Made by a program: the position numbers and the translations under genes
In this document: positions 42,739 to 50,375 of the stretch, piece by piece
Layout: each line of letters opens with the position of its first letter
How positions within the stretch are numbered: position 1 is the first letter of the stretch
Assembly: GCF_000712295.1 (NCBI RefSeq)
Contig: NZ_JMKI01000034.1
Span: 144 to 53,615 of the forward strand
Source of the DNA: Synergistes jonesii
GTDB taxonomy: Bacteria > Synergistota > Synergistia > Synergistales > Synergistaceae
Direction of reading: 5' to 3'
Length of the DNA stretch: 53,472 nucleotides
Notes under the pieces: generated by a model
Databases searched by the model: none
The model's input: only the letters and a program-made list of their open reading frames with translations
What the model was told of the DNA's origin: nothing

Positions 42739-43299
42739 CTACTTCAATCCAAGGAAGGACTTCACAGATTCAAAATTGATGAAGTCGGCCTTGTTTACAA
42801 TGACTCCCTCTGGACTGCGCAGAGTGCCGTCGCCTTCCTTTGCGTGGTTCGCGATTATGTGGCCGATAGCGTCGGAACAGCCGTTGCGCATCGCGATCAC
42901 CGTGCCCGAGAAGGGGTGGCGGAGATTCTTGCCCATCGGCGATTTTACCGTTTCTCCGGCGGCGTTTCTCACGTATTCGACGAGCTTGCCTACGTCGTGG
43001 AGCAGCGCGCCCGCTATCAGCAGGTCGTTGTCGATCGTGAATTTAGCGTCCTTCTCGGCGTAGATAGCGTTGAATTCATCCATTGCGCGCTTCGCCACGC
43101 GCGTTACGCCGCGCACGTGTTCAAGATACGAGAACGGGCAGTCCGGAATAAGGAGCGTGAAAGGGATCTTGTCCATGTCTTCCGGCTCCCAACCCCCTGT
43201 CTTGAGCGCGTCGACGTACGAGGCGACTACCTTCGCCTGAAGCTCCTTGTCCTTGATCCATTCGATCTCCGGGAACATCTCTCTGATTTTCTTCTCCAT
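42739..43299 (-). CDS. HD-domain metal-dependent phosphohydrolase-like protein
   Basis: 186 aa. Metal-binding pattern: His in YLEHVRGVTRVAKRAMDE, His-Asp in GALLHDVGKLVEYV, then HPFSGTVIAMRNG and IIANHAKEGDG. HD proteins hydrolyse phosphate esters or nucleotides. It begins the metabolic part of the operon just after the regulator (60 bp). Its link to citrate-type chemistry is unclear. It may act on an acyl- or nucleotide-linked cofactor; no substrate can be named. Confidence 0.75.
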   Translation of the reverse strand: MEKKIREMFPEIEWIKDKELQAKVVASYVDALKTGGWEPEDMDKIPFTLLIPDCPFSYLEHVRGVTRVAKRAMDEFNAIYAEKDAKFTIDNDLLIAGALLHDVGKLVEYVRNAAGETVKSPMGKNLRHPFSGTVIAMRNGCSDAIGHIIANHAKEGDGTLRSPEGVIVNKADFINFESVKSFLGLK

Positions 43300-43358
43300 A
43301 GCTCTTCCTCCCGTAAAGGTCTTTGATGTTGATATTTTGCCTCTCTTGCTTTATGCGT

Positions 43359-44057
43359 TTATTCGCCCGCCGCTATGCCTCTGTGCAGCGTGCGGTAAAT
43401 CCTGTCTATATGGCGCGAGGCGGCTTCGCGCGCCTTTTCCACGTTATGGTCGAGTATCGCGTCGTACATCTCTTTGTGTTCGTTTAAAAACGCGTCTTTA
43501 TCGTCGAGAAGATTGTAAATGCGCTCGTGAGTCGCGAGAATCAGATCGAAATTCATCCTCGTGAGGTTTATGAATACGAAATTATGCGTCGCTTCGGCGA
43601 TCAGCAGATGAAAATCGAAATCCGCCTGCGCGCGTTCGTCCGGGCTCGCAAGAGAGCGCTCGGTCGACGTGATGTTGCGGAGGATGCGCGTCAGATCCGA
43701 CGGCGTCGCGCGCATCGCGCTTTCCGCGATGATCGCGGGGTCGAGTATGCGGCGCGCCTCCATAAGCTCCAATATCGCGGAGTCTTCAAGCTGTATGGTG
43801 TTTTTGTTCTCAGATATCGCGCGCGGGTGGCGCACGAAGCGCCCCTTGCCGGGGATAGATTCGATGAGGCCCAGCAGCTCCATCACGCGGAAGGCTTCTC
43901 TCAGCGAACTGCGGCTCACTCCGAAGGTCTCCATGAGCTGGCGTTCGGACGGGAGCGGGTCGCCCGGGAGAATATTGCCCGCGGCTATTTCGCCCTTCAG
44001 TTTTTCAACAACCTTTTCGTAGATTCGCGTTCCTTTCGAAACAGGCGCTTCCATCAT
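43359..44057 (-). CDS. GntR-family regulator, FadR/FCD subfamily
   Basis: 232 aa from ATG 44057 (MMEAPVSKGT), after AAAGGAGG. N-terminal winged helix LKGEIAAGNILPGDPLPSERQLMETFGVSRSSLREAFRVME, linker ESIPGKGRFVRHP, and C-terminal FCD ligand domain with DFDFHLLIAEATHN and metal-binding His residues (EHKEMYDAIL, ASRHIDRIY). FCD regulators bind organic acids. It is the first gene of the citrate-family operon and probably autoregulates. A FadR-type palindrome lies upstream at 44323-44333. Confidence 0.9.
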   Translation of the reverse strand: MMEAPVSKGTRIYEKVVEKLKGEIAAGNILPGDPLPSERQLMETFGVSRSSLREAFRVMELLGLIESIPGKGRFVRHPRAISENKNTIQLEDSAILELMEARRILDPAIIAESAMRATPSDLTRILRNITSTERSLASPDERAQADFDFHLLIAEATHNFVFINLTRMNFDLILATHERIYNLLDDKDAFLNEHKEMYDAILDHNVEKAREAASRHIDRIYRTLHRGIAAGE

Positions 44058-44093
44058 TGTGAAAAAACCTCCTTTGCGGACTACCCAGTACAC

Positions 44094-44122
44094 TTTATAA
44101 TACATATCCGATAAGTTTGCAA
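44094..44122 (-). promoter_or_regulatory. Promoter of the regulator-citrate operon
   Basis: On the - strand TTGCAA (44122-44117), 17 bp, TATAAA (44099-44094), ~37 bp before the regulator start codon. The region upstream to 44350 is AT-rich. Confidence 0.75.
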
Positions 44123-44322
44123 GCCTTTTTATATATTCTAAATTTTCCAATTTTTGAAGTTAAATTTCTGGAATTAAAACATCGGACACTTTGTGAAATG
44201 CCTTTGAAATACCGGCATTCACTGGGTTTTTAATTTTTGTCGTTATTGTTTTGTTTGTGGTAAAAATGAACTTTTCCATGAATTAAATACAGAGAAAAAT
44301 GCTTACATAATTTTTTCACAAA

Positions 44323-44333
44323 TGGTCAGACCA
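44323..44333. promoter_or_regulatory. FadR/PdhR-type operator
   Basis: TGGTCAGACCA, a perfect palindrome matching TGGT-N3-ACCA, the core bound by FadR-subfamily GntR regulators. It lies ~200 bp upstream of the promoter at 44094-44122 and also within a possible + strand promoter (TTCACA, 17 bp, TATCCG). Confidence 0.6.
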
Positions 44334-44453
44334 AAAATATCCGGCACGCTGGGAACATCTTATACAAAGACAAATAAAGCGGCGCGGCGCAATCAGCTTC
44401 TTAGACAGTATTCCGCCGGCCCGGCGCAGCAAGTTCGATTTCCAACCTGCCGC

Positions 44454-44500
44454 AAAAGAAGCGCCTCCAAAGAACCGCGGAATTTCCCGCGCTTCTTTTT
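44454..44500 (+). terminator. Terminator-like hairpin without an upstream gene
   Basis: AAAAGAAGCGC (44454-44464) with GCGCTTCTTTT (44489-44499), an inner CCGCGG stem and a T-rich end CTTTTTCG. There is no + strand gene before it, so it may end a small RNA starting near 44340 or stop stray transcription toward the radical SAM gene. Confidence 0.55.
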
Positions 44501-44587
44501 CGTCAAAAAACTTTTAAATGGCGCGCGTTTATACTAAACTTTATTATATATTATCATCGGCTAAGGCCGGCGGGAAGTGTGCGGCAA

Positions 44588-45895
44588 ATGAACGGTCCTC
44601 TAAAAAAACGGCGCGGGGCGCCGGAAAAAATCGACGCGCGGACCCTGCTCTCTCTGCGCGGGCTGAAGATTCTCGGCGTCAACCCTCCGGTGCGCGATTT
44701 CGCTTTTATGGACCTCTGGTCGAAGCCGCTGGGGCTCTTATACATCCTGCAAGCCCTGCGCGCCGATAACGAAGTGTCGCTGCTCGACTGCGTCGCCTTC
44801 GCCGCCGAAGGAGAAAAGAGTTACGGGCGCGCAAAGATAAAAAAGAGGGAGATAGATAAGCCCGAAGTCTACCGGGGCATTCCGCGCCGTTTCAATCATT
44901 TTGGCCTGACCAAAAGTGAAATAATGAGCTATTGCACGGCGCGCGACGAGCCCGACGTCATTCTCGTCACCTCCGCAATGACTTATTGGTACACGGGCGT
45001 GAAGTGGATCATCGAGACGCTCGGCGAAATTTTTCCGGACGCGCCAGTCGTTCTCGGAGGAATTTACGCAAGCCTGATGCCGGAGCACGCCGCGCTGCTC
45101 GGCGCGGATTATATCTCCTGCGACAGAGGCGAGCCGCCGGCGCCCTATCCGGCCATGGATCTGTACGGCGCGCCGCGCTACGGCGTCGCGATGACCTCCT
45201 TCGGCTGCCCCTTCTCGTGCAAATACTGCGCGTCAAACGTTTTATGGCCGCGATATTTCCGACGGCCCATCGGCGGCGTGCTGCGCGAGATAGATTATCA
45301 GGCGAAGCTCGGCGCGCGCGACTTCGCCTTTTACGACGACGCGCTGCTGCTCGGCAGGGATGAGTTCTTTTATCCGCTCTGCCGCGAGCTGCGCGCACGC
45401 TACGGCGGAGAGCTGCGGCTCCACGCGCCGAACGGGCTGCACGTCAGGCAGATAGACGCGGAGTGCGCGAATATTTTGTTTGAGACGGGCTTCAAAACGA
45501 TCAGGCTGTCGCTTGAGAGCATCGACCCCAAAGTGGCGCACGACGGCTCTTCGAAGGTCGCGCGCGACGAATACGCCGCGGCCGTGAAGAATCTTCTCGC
45601 AGCCGGCTACGGCGCGAAGGAGTGTGAGACGTACATACTGCTCGGCCTTCCCGGGCAGGACGTCGAGTCGGTGAAGGAGACTATCCGCTTCGTGCGCGGC
45701 TGCGGCGGCGCGCCGAAGCTCGCGGAGTTCTCGCCGATTCCCGGCACGCCCTATTTTGAGGAGGCGGCGCGCGCTCTTCCCGAACTGAGGACGGAGCCCC
45801 TTCTTCAGAACAACTCGGTTTACTGTTCGTATTTTTCGAAGAGCGTAACGCCGGAGCTTCTGCAGCAGCTCAAGGACATAGCAAGGGGCCGCTGA
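44588..45895 (+). CDS. B12-binding-type radical SAM protein
   Basis: About 435 aa. Residues ~25-185 resemble a cobalamin-binding (B12-like) domain (WIIETLGEIFPDAPVVLGGIYASLMPEHA). The radical SAM core follows with CPFSCKYC (Cys at 207, 211, 214), then FYDDALLLGRDEFF, RLSLESIDP and LLGLPGQD. The B12 His motif DxHxxG is not visible, so cobalamin binding is doubtful. Lipid, tetrapyrrole or peptide modification is typical of the class; the substrate is unknown. ATG 44588 is preceded by GGGAAG; GTG 44579 is also possible. The flanking MFS gene is convergent and may be unrelated. Confidence 0.78.
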   Translation: MNGPLKKRRGAPEKIDARTLLSLRGLKILGVNPPVRDFAFMDLWSKPLGLLYILQALRADNEVSLLDCVAFAAEGEKSYGRAKIKKREIDKPEVYRGIPRRFNHFGLTKSEIMSYCTARDEPDVILVTSAMTYWYTGVKWIIETLGEIFPDAPVVLGGIYASLMPEHAALLGADYISCDRGEPPAPYPAMDLYGAPRYGVAMTSFGCPFSCKYCASNVLWPRYFRRPIGGVLREIDYQAKLGARDFAFYDDALLLGRDEFFYPLCRELRARYGGELRLHAPNGLHVRQIDAECANILFETGFKTIRLSLESIDPKVAHDGSSKVARDEYAAAVKNLLAAGYGAKECETYILLGLPGQDVESVKETIRFVRGCGGAPKLAEFSPIPGTPYFEEAARALPELRTEPLLQNNSVYCSYFSKSVTPELLQQLKDIARGR

Positions 45896-45910
45896 CGCGG
45901 CGAAGTAGAT

Positions 45911-47098
45911 TCAGATCCGGCCGGCGCGCTCCAGCTTGCGCCACATGAAGGCCGCGAAGGCGCAGCAGGCCAGCGCGGTCAAAACTACCGTGCGAAAGCT
46001 GAAGACGGCGTCCGTCGCCTCGCTTATATAGGAAGTCGCGAGCGGCACGACGGCGAAGTCAAGCGCGATCGTGAACCACATTATCGAGACGGCCTGAGGC
46101 TGAAGGCGGCGCGGCGAGTGATCCGAGACGAGCGCTAAGTGCAGCGGGAAGCCGAAGCCCATCCCTATTCCGAACAAGAAGCCTAAAATCATCAGGGAGG
46201 CGCGCCCCGGGTTCACCGACGCAAGCAGCAGCAGTAGCGCCATCGCCGCGGTTATCGGCGCGGAGAGCTTCCATCTCGGGTATCTGTCGAGCACTTTTCC
46301 AAAGAATAGGCGCACGGCGACGCCGACCGCGGCGTTAGTCGAAAGGAAGTACGAGGACATAGTGCCGAAGCTCGCCGTCATTGGCGCCATGAAGGAGGAC
46401 GCGGCGTCCACGATCGAAAAGGTGAAGACCATGAAGAGCGACAGCGCCACTGCGGGCATCCTGAAGCATTCTCCCATGCCTGAGAACGGCGAAACCGCGG
46501 CGTGCGACGCGCTGAGCGCCACGTCGTCGGTATCGAGCGCGAAAATCGTCACCGCCGCCATCGCGACCGCGAAAATCACGGGAATGGAAATGTAGGAATT
46601 GAAATATCCGTGGGCGAGCAACCAGTCGGCGACGGGCACGGCGGTCATCATCGGAGCGAGCCCCCCCGCCATGATGATCGAGTACGCTAGCCCGCGTTCC
46701 TCCTCGCGGAACGCGAGCGACTGATAGGTGGCAAGCGATATCTGCGTGAAAGCCGATGCCGCGCCGAAGAGTATACGCGCCGCCAAGGCGGGCAGGAAAT
46801 GGCCGCCCGACAATGCGACGGCGAGCGAACCGGCGATCGACAGCACGCCGCCTGCCGCCAAAAATTTTCTGAAGCCGAAGCGCGGTATCATCATGCCGAG
46901 CAGAAGGCGGAAAAGAAGCGTCGCGAAATAGAAGGCCGATACGAGCGCGCCGGCGCGCGCGGCAGAATAGCCGACGTGGGCGTAGTATACCGGCAGAAGA
47001 TACGAGACGTTCGAATATCCGAAGTTAAAGAAGAAGCCCAGAGCGAGCAAAAGTATTTTTTTATTTCTGCTCTGCGGCGCGCGGCATACAGAAGGCAC
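45911..47098 (-). CDS. MFS transporter
   Basis: 395 aa, 12 predicted helices (FFFNFGYSNVSYLLPVYYAHVGYSAARAGALVSAFYFATLLFRLLLG; LFGAASAFTQISLATYQSLAF). Motif A-like GMMIPRFGFRKFLAAGG between helices 2 and 3. GTG start six bases after GGGGGGA. Similar to YhhS/YfcJ-type drug or metabolite exporters. It is transcribed alone; its stop lies 15 bp from the end of the convergent radical SAM gene. Confidence 0.87.
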   Translation of the reverse strand: MPSVCRAPQSRNKKILLLALGFFFNFGYSNVSYLLPVYYAHVGYSAARAGALVSAFYFATLLFRLLLGMMIPRFGFRKFLAAGGVLSIAGSLAVALSGGHFLPALAARILFGAASAFTQISLATYQSLAFREEERGLAYSIIMAGGLAPMMTAVPVADWLLAHGYFNSYISIPVIFAVAMAAVTIFALDTDDVALSASHAAVSPFSGMGECFRMPAVALSLFMVFTFSIVDAASSFMAPMTASFGTMSSYFLSTNAAVGVAVRLFFGKVLDRYPRWKLSAPITAAMALLLLLASVNPGRASLMILGFLFGIGMGFGFPLHLALVSDHSPRRLQPQAVSIMWFTIALDFAVVPLATSYISEATDAVFSFRTVVLTALACCAFAAFMWRKLERAGRI

Positions 47099-47258
47099 GG
47101 CATATCCCCCCGAATCTCTTTCGGTTAGCGCTTACGGAGCAGATTCTACAGCAAACGGCGGCCGTCATGCAATATTTTCCGAGCCGACGAACGACGATGA
47201 GCGTTAAAATATAGCTAAGGCGCAAGGCTGGAAAAACGTGGCGAAGGAGAAATTTTTT

Positions 47259-48104
47259 ATGAAGATAATCGATTCTCATGTGCATATATATCCCGAATTC
47301 CTCAAAAAAGAGCGCGATAAAATCGCGGCGCGCGAGCCATGGTTCGACCTGCTGACCTCTTCGAAGGTGCAGAAGTGGGGAGTCGCGGAGGAATTGATAG
47401 AAGCGATGGACGCGGCCGGAATAGAAAGCTCCTTCGCCACGACCTTCGCCTTCCGCGACATAGGGCTCTGCCGCGAGATGAACGACTACCTCTTCGACGC
47501 GGCGAAGCGCTTCGCCGGTCGCATCACGCCGCTTGCCGTCGTGCCTCCGACGGACGCCGGCGCGCCCGCCGAGGCCGAACGCGCGTTCGATATGGGCGCG
47601 GCGGGCATAGGCGAGCTCTTCCCCGACGGACAGGGATTCGACATGGCCGACGCCTCTCAGCTTCGCGCGCTATGCGAGATGTGCCGCGAGCGCGGGAAAT
47701 TCATAATGTTCCACACCGCGGAACAGGCCGGACACAGCTACGCCGGCAAGGGCGCGTACGGCGCGCGCGAGGCGGCCGCCTTCTGCCGCAACTTTCCGCT
47801 CGTCCGCGTGATATTCGCCCACTTCGGCGGCGGACTGTGGGCCTTCTCGGCTATGCCAGAAATGCGCCTCCTCATGGTGAACGCGCGCTTCGACACGGCG
47901 GCGTGGCCGTGGCTATACGAGCCGCGCGTCATGGACGCGATATTCGCGGTCGGGGCCGGCGATAAGATTTTCTTCGGCTCGGACTGGCCGATACTCGGCT
48001 TCGAACGATACGCGAAGCTGATAGGAAAGACGAGTCTGGCGGAAGAGGAAAAATCCGCCCTGCTCGGCGGCAGCGCCGAAAAATTCCTGCGGCAGGAGCC
48101 TTAA
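47259..48104 (+). CDS. Amidohydrolase (TIM-barrel, amidohydrolase_2 family)
   Basis: 281 aa from ATG 47259 after AAGGAG; a GTG at 47238 has no ribosome site. Metal-binding IIDSHVHIYPE near the N-terminus, FHTAEQAGHSY, ARVIFAHFGGG-type strand (VRVIFAHFGGGLWAF), and GSDWPILG with the catalytic Asp. Such enzymes are hydrolases or non-oxidative decarboxylases of (often aromatic) acids. No neighbouring pathway gene; it faces the GntR regulator's operon. Substrate unknown. Confidence 0.85.
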   Translation: MKIIDSHVHIYPEFLKKERDKIAAREPWFDLLTSSKVQKWGVAEELIEAMDAAGIESSFATTFAFRDIGLCREMNDYLFDAAKRFAGRITPLAVVPPTDAGAPAEAERAFDMGAAGIGELFPDGQGFDMADASQLRALCEMCRERGKFIMFHTAEQAGHSYAGKGAYGAREAAAFCRNFPLVRVIFAHFGGGLWAFSAMPEMRLLMVNARFDTAAWPWLYEPRVMDAIFAVGAGDKIFFGSDWPILGFERYAKLIGKTSLAEEEKSALLGGSAEKFLRQEP

Positions 48105-48312
48105 AGGAAAGAGGGCGCCTCTGTTTGCGCACACCATCGTGAGGTATCCCGGAACCAAAACGCGGATTTTGCGCACCGCGTGGAAGAAAACCGCACGGAC
48201 TTTCAAAATCTTCGGGTAGCTTGGGTATACTTCGGAAAAAAGATGTGATTTTTGTGCGCGAAAAAGCGCCGGCAATATTTATCAGCCGTTGCTGATATGC
48301 CAATTGGAACGC

Positions 48313-48345
48313 CCCACAGTCCACAGTGCCTGTGGGATGTTTTTC
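48313..48345 (+). terminator. Terminator after the amidohydrolase
   Basis: CCACAG-TGC-CTGTGG hairpin (48321-48335, extendable as CCCACAG...CTGTGGG) followed by GATGTTTTTCC. It lies ~210 bp past the stop at 48104; the gap before it holds no gene. Confidence 0.55.
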
Positions 48346-48355
48346 CAAAAAGTTT

Positions 48356-49003
48356 CTATACCTTTACGGGGAAACAAATAATCGCGCTTTCCCTGCCGCT
48401 TACATAATGATCCGTCATAGCTTTCTCCGCGGCCTCGGCATCTCCATTCGAGATCGCAGCCAGGATTGCCTCATGTTCTCCAACAATTTTATTGGTAAAA
48501 ATCTTATTCTTATACATTATATTCCGCTGTGAGCGGACTTCATTCCAAAGGCTGAATAGGCGGGCGACAAATAATTTATTATAGTAATTCTCAAAAAGCT
48601 TTCTGTGGAAGAGATCGTTGGCACGGCCGATACCTTCGATATCGTTTTTTGCGATATGCTCACCCAGATCCTCATTGATCTTCCTCAAGGAATCCATGTC
48701 GACAATAAAAGGCATTTTGGCAAGCTCTTTTACAAGATATGTCTCTAGAACCTGGTGTATCTCCGAAACCTGAAGATACTCGTACAAAGTCAAGTTACGA
48801 ACAGAGTAACCGACTTTGGGTTCATAGACGGCAACTCCCTCGGCGATAAGTTTTTTCAGCGCCTCACGGATCGGTGTCTGGCTAATGCCAATATCCTTTG
48901 CAAGAAGGTCTATGTTTATGTGAGCCCCGGGCATCAGCTTATTATTTTCAATAAGACCCCTTATTTCTTTGGCGGCGTAATCAGCAAGCGATGTTTTTGG
49001 CAA
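48356..49003 (-). CDS. GntR-family regulator, FCD type
   Basis: 215 aa. HTH: LIENNKLMPGAHINIDLLAKDIGISQTPIREALKKLIAEG, then an FCD helical domain with FHRKLFENYYN and EHEAILAAI (metal His). Likely regulates the amidohydrolase-symporter genes immediately upstream on the same strand. Its own weak promoter may be CAACAA/ATTTTA on the + strand (TTGTTG, 15 bp, TAAAAT on -) at 49049-49075. Confidence 0.87.
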   Translation of the reverse strand: MPKTSLADYAAKEIRGLIENNKLMPGAHINIDLLAKDIGISQTPIREALKKLIAEGVAVYEPKVGYSVRNLTLYEYLQVSEIHQVLETYLVKELAKMPFIVDMDSLRKINEDLGEHIAKNDIEGIGRANDLFHRKLFENYYNKLFVARLFSLWNEVRSQRNIMYKNKIFTNKIVGEHEAILAAISNGDAEAAEKAMTDHYVSGRESAIICFPVKV

Positions 49004-49127
49004 AACATTACCTCCGAATCCCTCTCGGCAAAATTTCCCTCAGCGCGTATTTTAACACAAATTTTTGCACAACAAACGGGCCACGGATTTTTCCCGCAGC
49101 CCGCCAAGATATCAGGCGTTCTGCCGA

Positions 49128-50351
49128 TCACAAAATATTTTTACGAATCAAACCCCTTTGGATTATGAGCTTGATATTTTCCCTGTTTTCAAAGGCTTCG
49201 GGATTTTTTAACGGGTTGCCTGCGACGAGGATTATATCCGCTTCCTTACCGACTTCTAGTGTGCCGATTTTTTTCTCCAGTTTCATGAGCCGCGCATTTT
49301 CCCTCGTTGCGGAAATTATTGCAGCCTGGACGCCCATAACTCTCGCTTTCAGGCTTATCTCCATATTCTTGTGGTACTGTCCGTCGCCGACCACGTCAGA
49401 ACCGGAGCCTATATCAAGCCCGGCGTCAGCTGCACAGCGCACCGCTTGAAGCGCCGTCTCGCGCACTTCTTTCATCTTGCGAAGAAAGTAAGGGGGGATG
49501 CCCAACTCCTCACCATGCTCGCTCATATAGAAATACGTCGTCAACGTGGGTACAAGCCAACAGCCTTTTCCCTTCAGATATTTCGCAGTCTCCGCATTCA
49601 AGTAATTGCCATGCTCTATACTGTAAATACCTGCGTCCGCGCAGAGCCTCATGCTCGCGTTTGAATAGCAGTGAGCAAGGACCTTCTTATTCGCGGCAGA
49701 CGCCTCATGAACAACGGAACTCAACTCTTCTATAGTGTACTGCGTCGTATCGGGCTCATCGGCCTGGCTGGCACAGCCGCCGCCCGCCATGACCTTCAGA
49801 TGATCCACGCCCTGGCGAAGCTGTTCGCGTGCGGCCTTCTGAACCTCGGCAACGCCATCGGCGACTACAGCCGAAAAGGGCGATATTGCGGGCGCCGAAA
49901 TTTCCGTCGAATAGCGCATGTCCGCATGTCCGCCGGTCATGGTGAGCGACTTTCCACATACAGTCAGCCTCGGCCCCGGCACAAGCCCTCGCTCAACAGC
50001 GACACGGAAACCGGCATCGGCCCCGCCTGCATCACGTGCCGTTGTAAAGCCTTGGTCAAGCGTATCTTTCAGCACTCCAAGCGCCTTAACATAGTGCATT
50101 GCAGGATAATCTCTCCTGTGCTGCGTGCCGAGATCGTTGTCGAACAGACTGAGGTGGATGTGGGCATCAATCAGGCCTGGCATCAGCGTCATCCCATGGC
50201 AGTCAAATTTTTCCACATCCGCAAACGACGGAACCGGGCCGATGCCGACCTCCCTTATCATCCCTTCTTCTACGACAAGCCAGCCGTTATCTATAGGCTC
50301 GCCTCCCGTACAATCAAAGATCTGAGCGTTGTAAAACAGTTTCAATGTCAT
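49128..50351 (-). CDS. Metal-dependent amidohydrolase (imidazolonepropionase / Xaa-Pro dipeptidase-like)
   Basis: 407 aa from ATG 50351 (MTLKLFYNAQ) after GGAGGGGG; an ATG 18 bp upstream lacks one. Amidohydrolase-1 fold: GLIDAHIHLSLFD (HxH), DAGGADAGF, LKVMAGGGCAS (Lys position), LAHCYSNASM, SIEHGNYLN and GSGSDVVGDG (Asp). Enzymes of this group cleave cyclic imidazolones, isoaspartyl or X-Pro dipeptides or organophosphate-like esters. It lies 24 bp after the symporter gene. The pair suggests import and hydrolysis of an amide or dipeptide. Confidence 0.85.
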   Translation of the reverse strand: MTLKLFYNAQIFDCTGGEPIDNGWLVVEEGMIREVGIGPVPSFADVEKFDCHGMTLMPGLIDAHIHLSLFDNDLGTQHRRDYPAMHYVKALGVLKDTLDQGFTTARDAGGADAGFRVAVERGLVPGPRLTVCGKSLTMTGGHADMRYSTEISAPAISPFSAVVADGVAEVQKAAREQLRQGVDHLKVMAGGGCASQADEPDTTQYTIEELSSVVHEASAANKKVLAHCYSNASMRLCADAGIYSIEHGNYLNAETAKYLKGKGCWLVPTLTTYFYMSEHGEELGIPPYFLRKMKEVRETALQAVRCAADAGLDIGSGSDVVGDGQYHKNMEISLKARVMGVQAAIISATRENARLMKLEKKIGTLEVGKEADIILVAGNPLKNPEAFENRENIKLIIQRGLIRKNIL

Positions 50352-50375
50352 TGCGGCCCCCTCCGGCAACTTCTT

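Larger units (their letters stand above)
44123..44587. other. Divergent intergenic region
   Basis: No convincing gene. It holds AT-rich regulatory sequence, the operator at 44323-44333 and a terminator-like repeat at 44454-44499. An in-frame stretch at 44322-44537 on + covers the hairpin and is not protein-like. Confidence 0.5.

Noticed and set aside
44322-44537. Short frame upstream of the radical SAM gene
   Set aside because: It has no ribosome site and runs through a terminator hairpin; composition is not protein-like.
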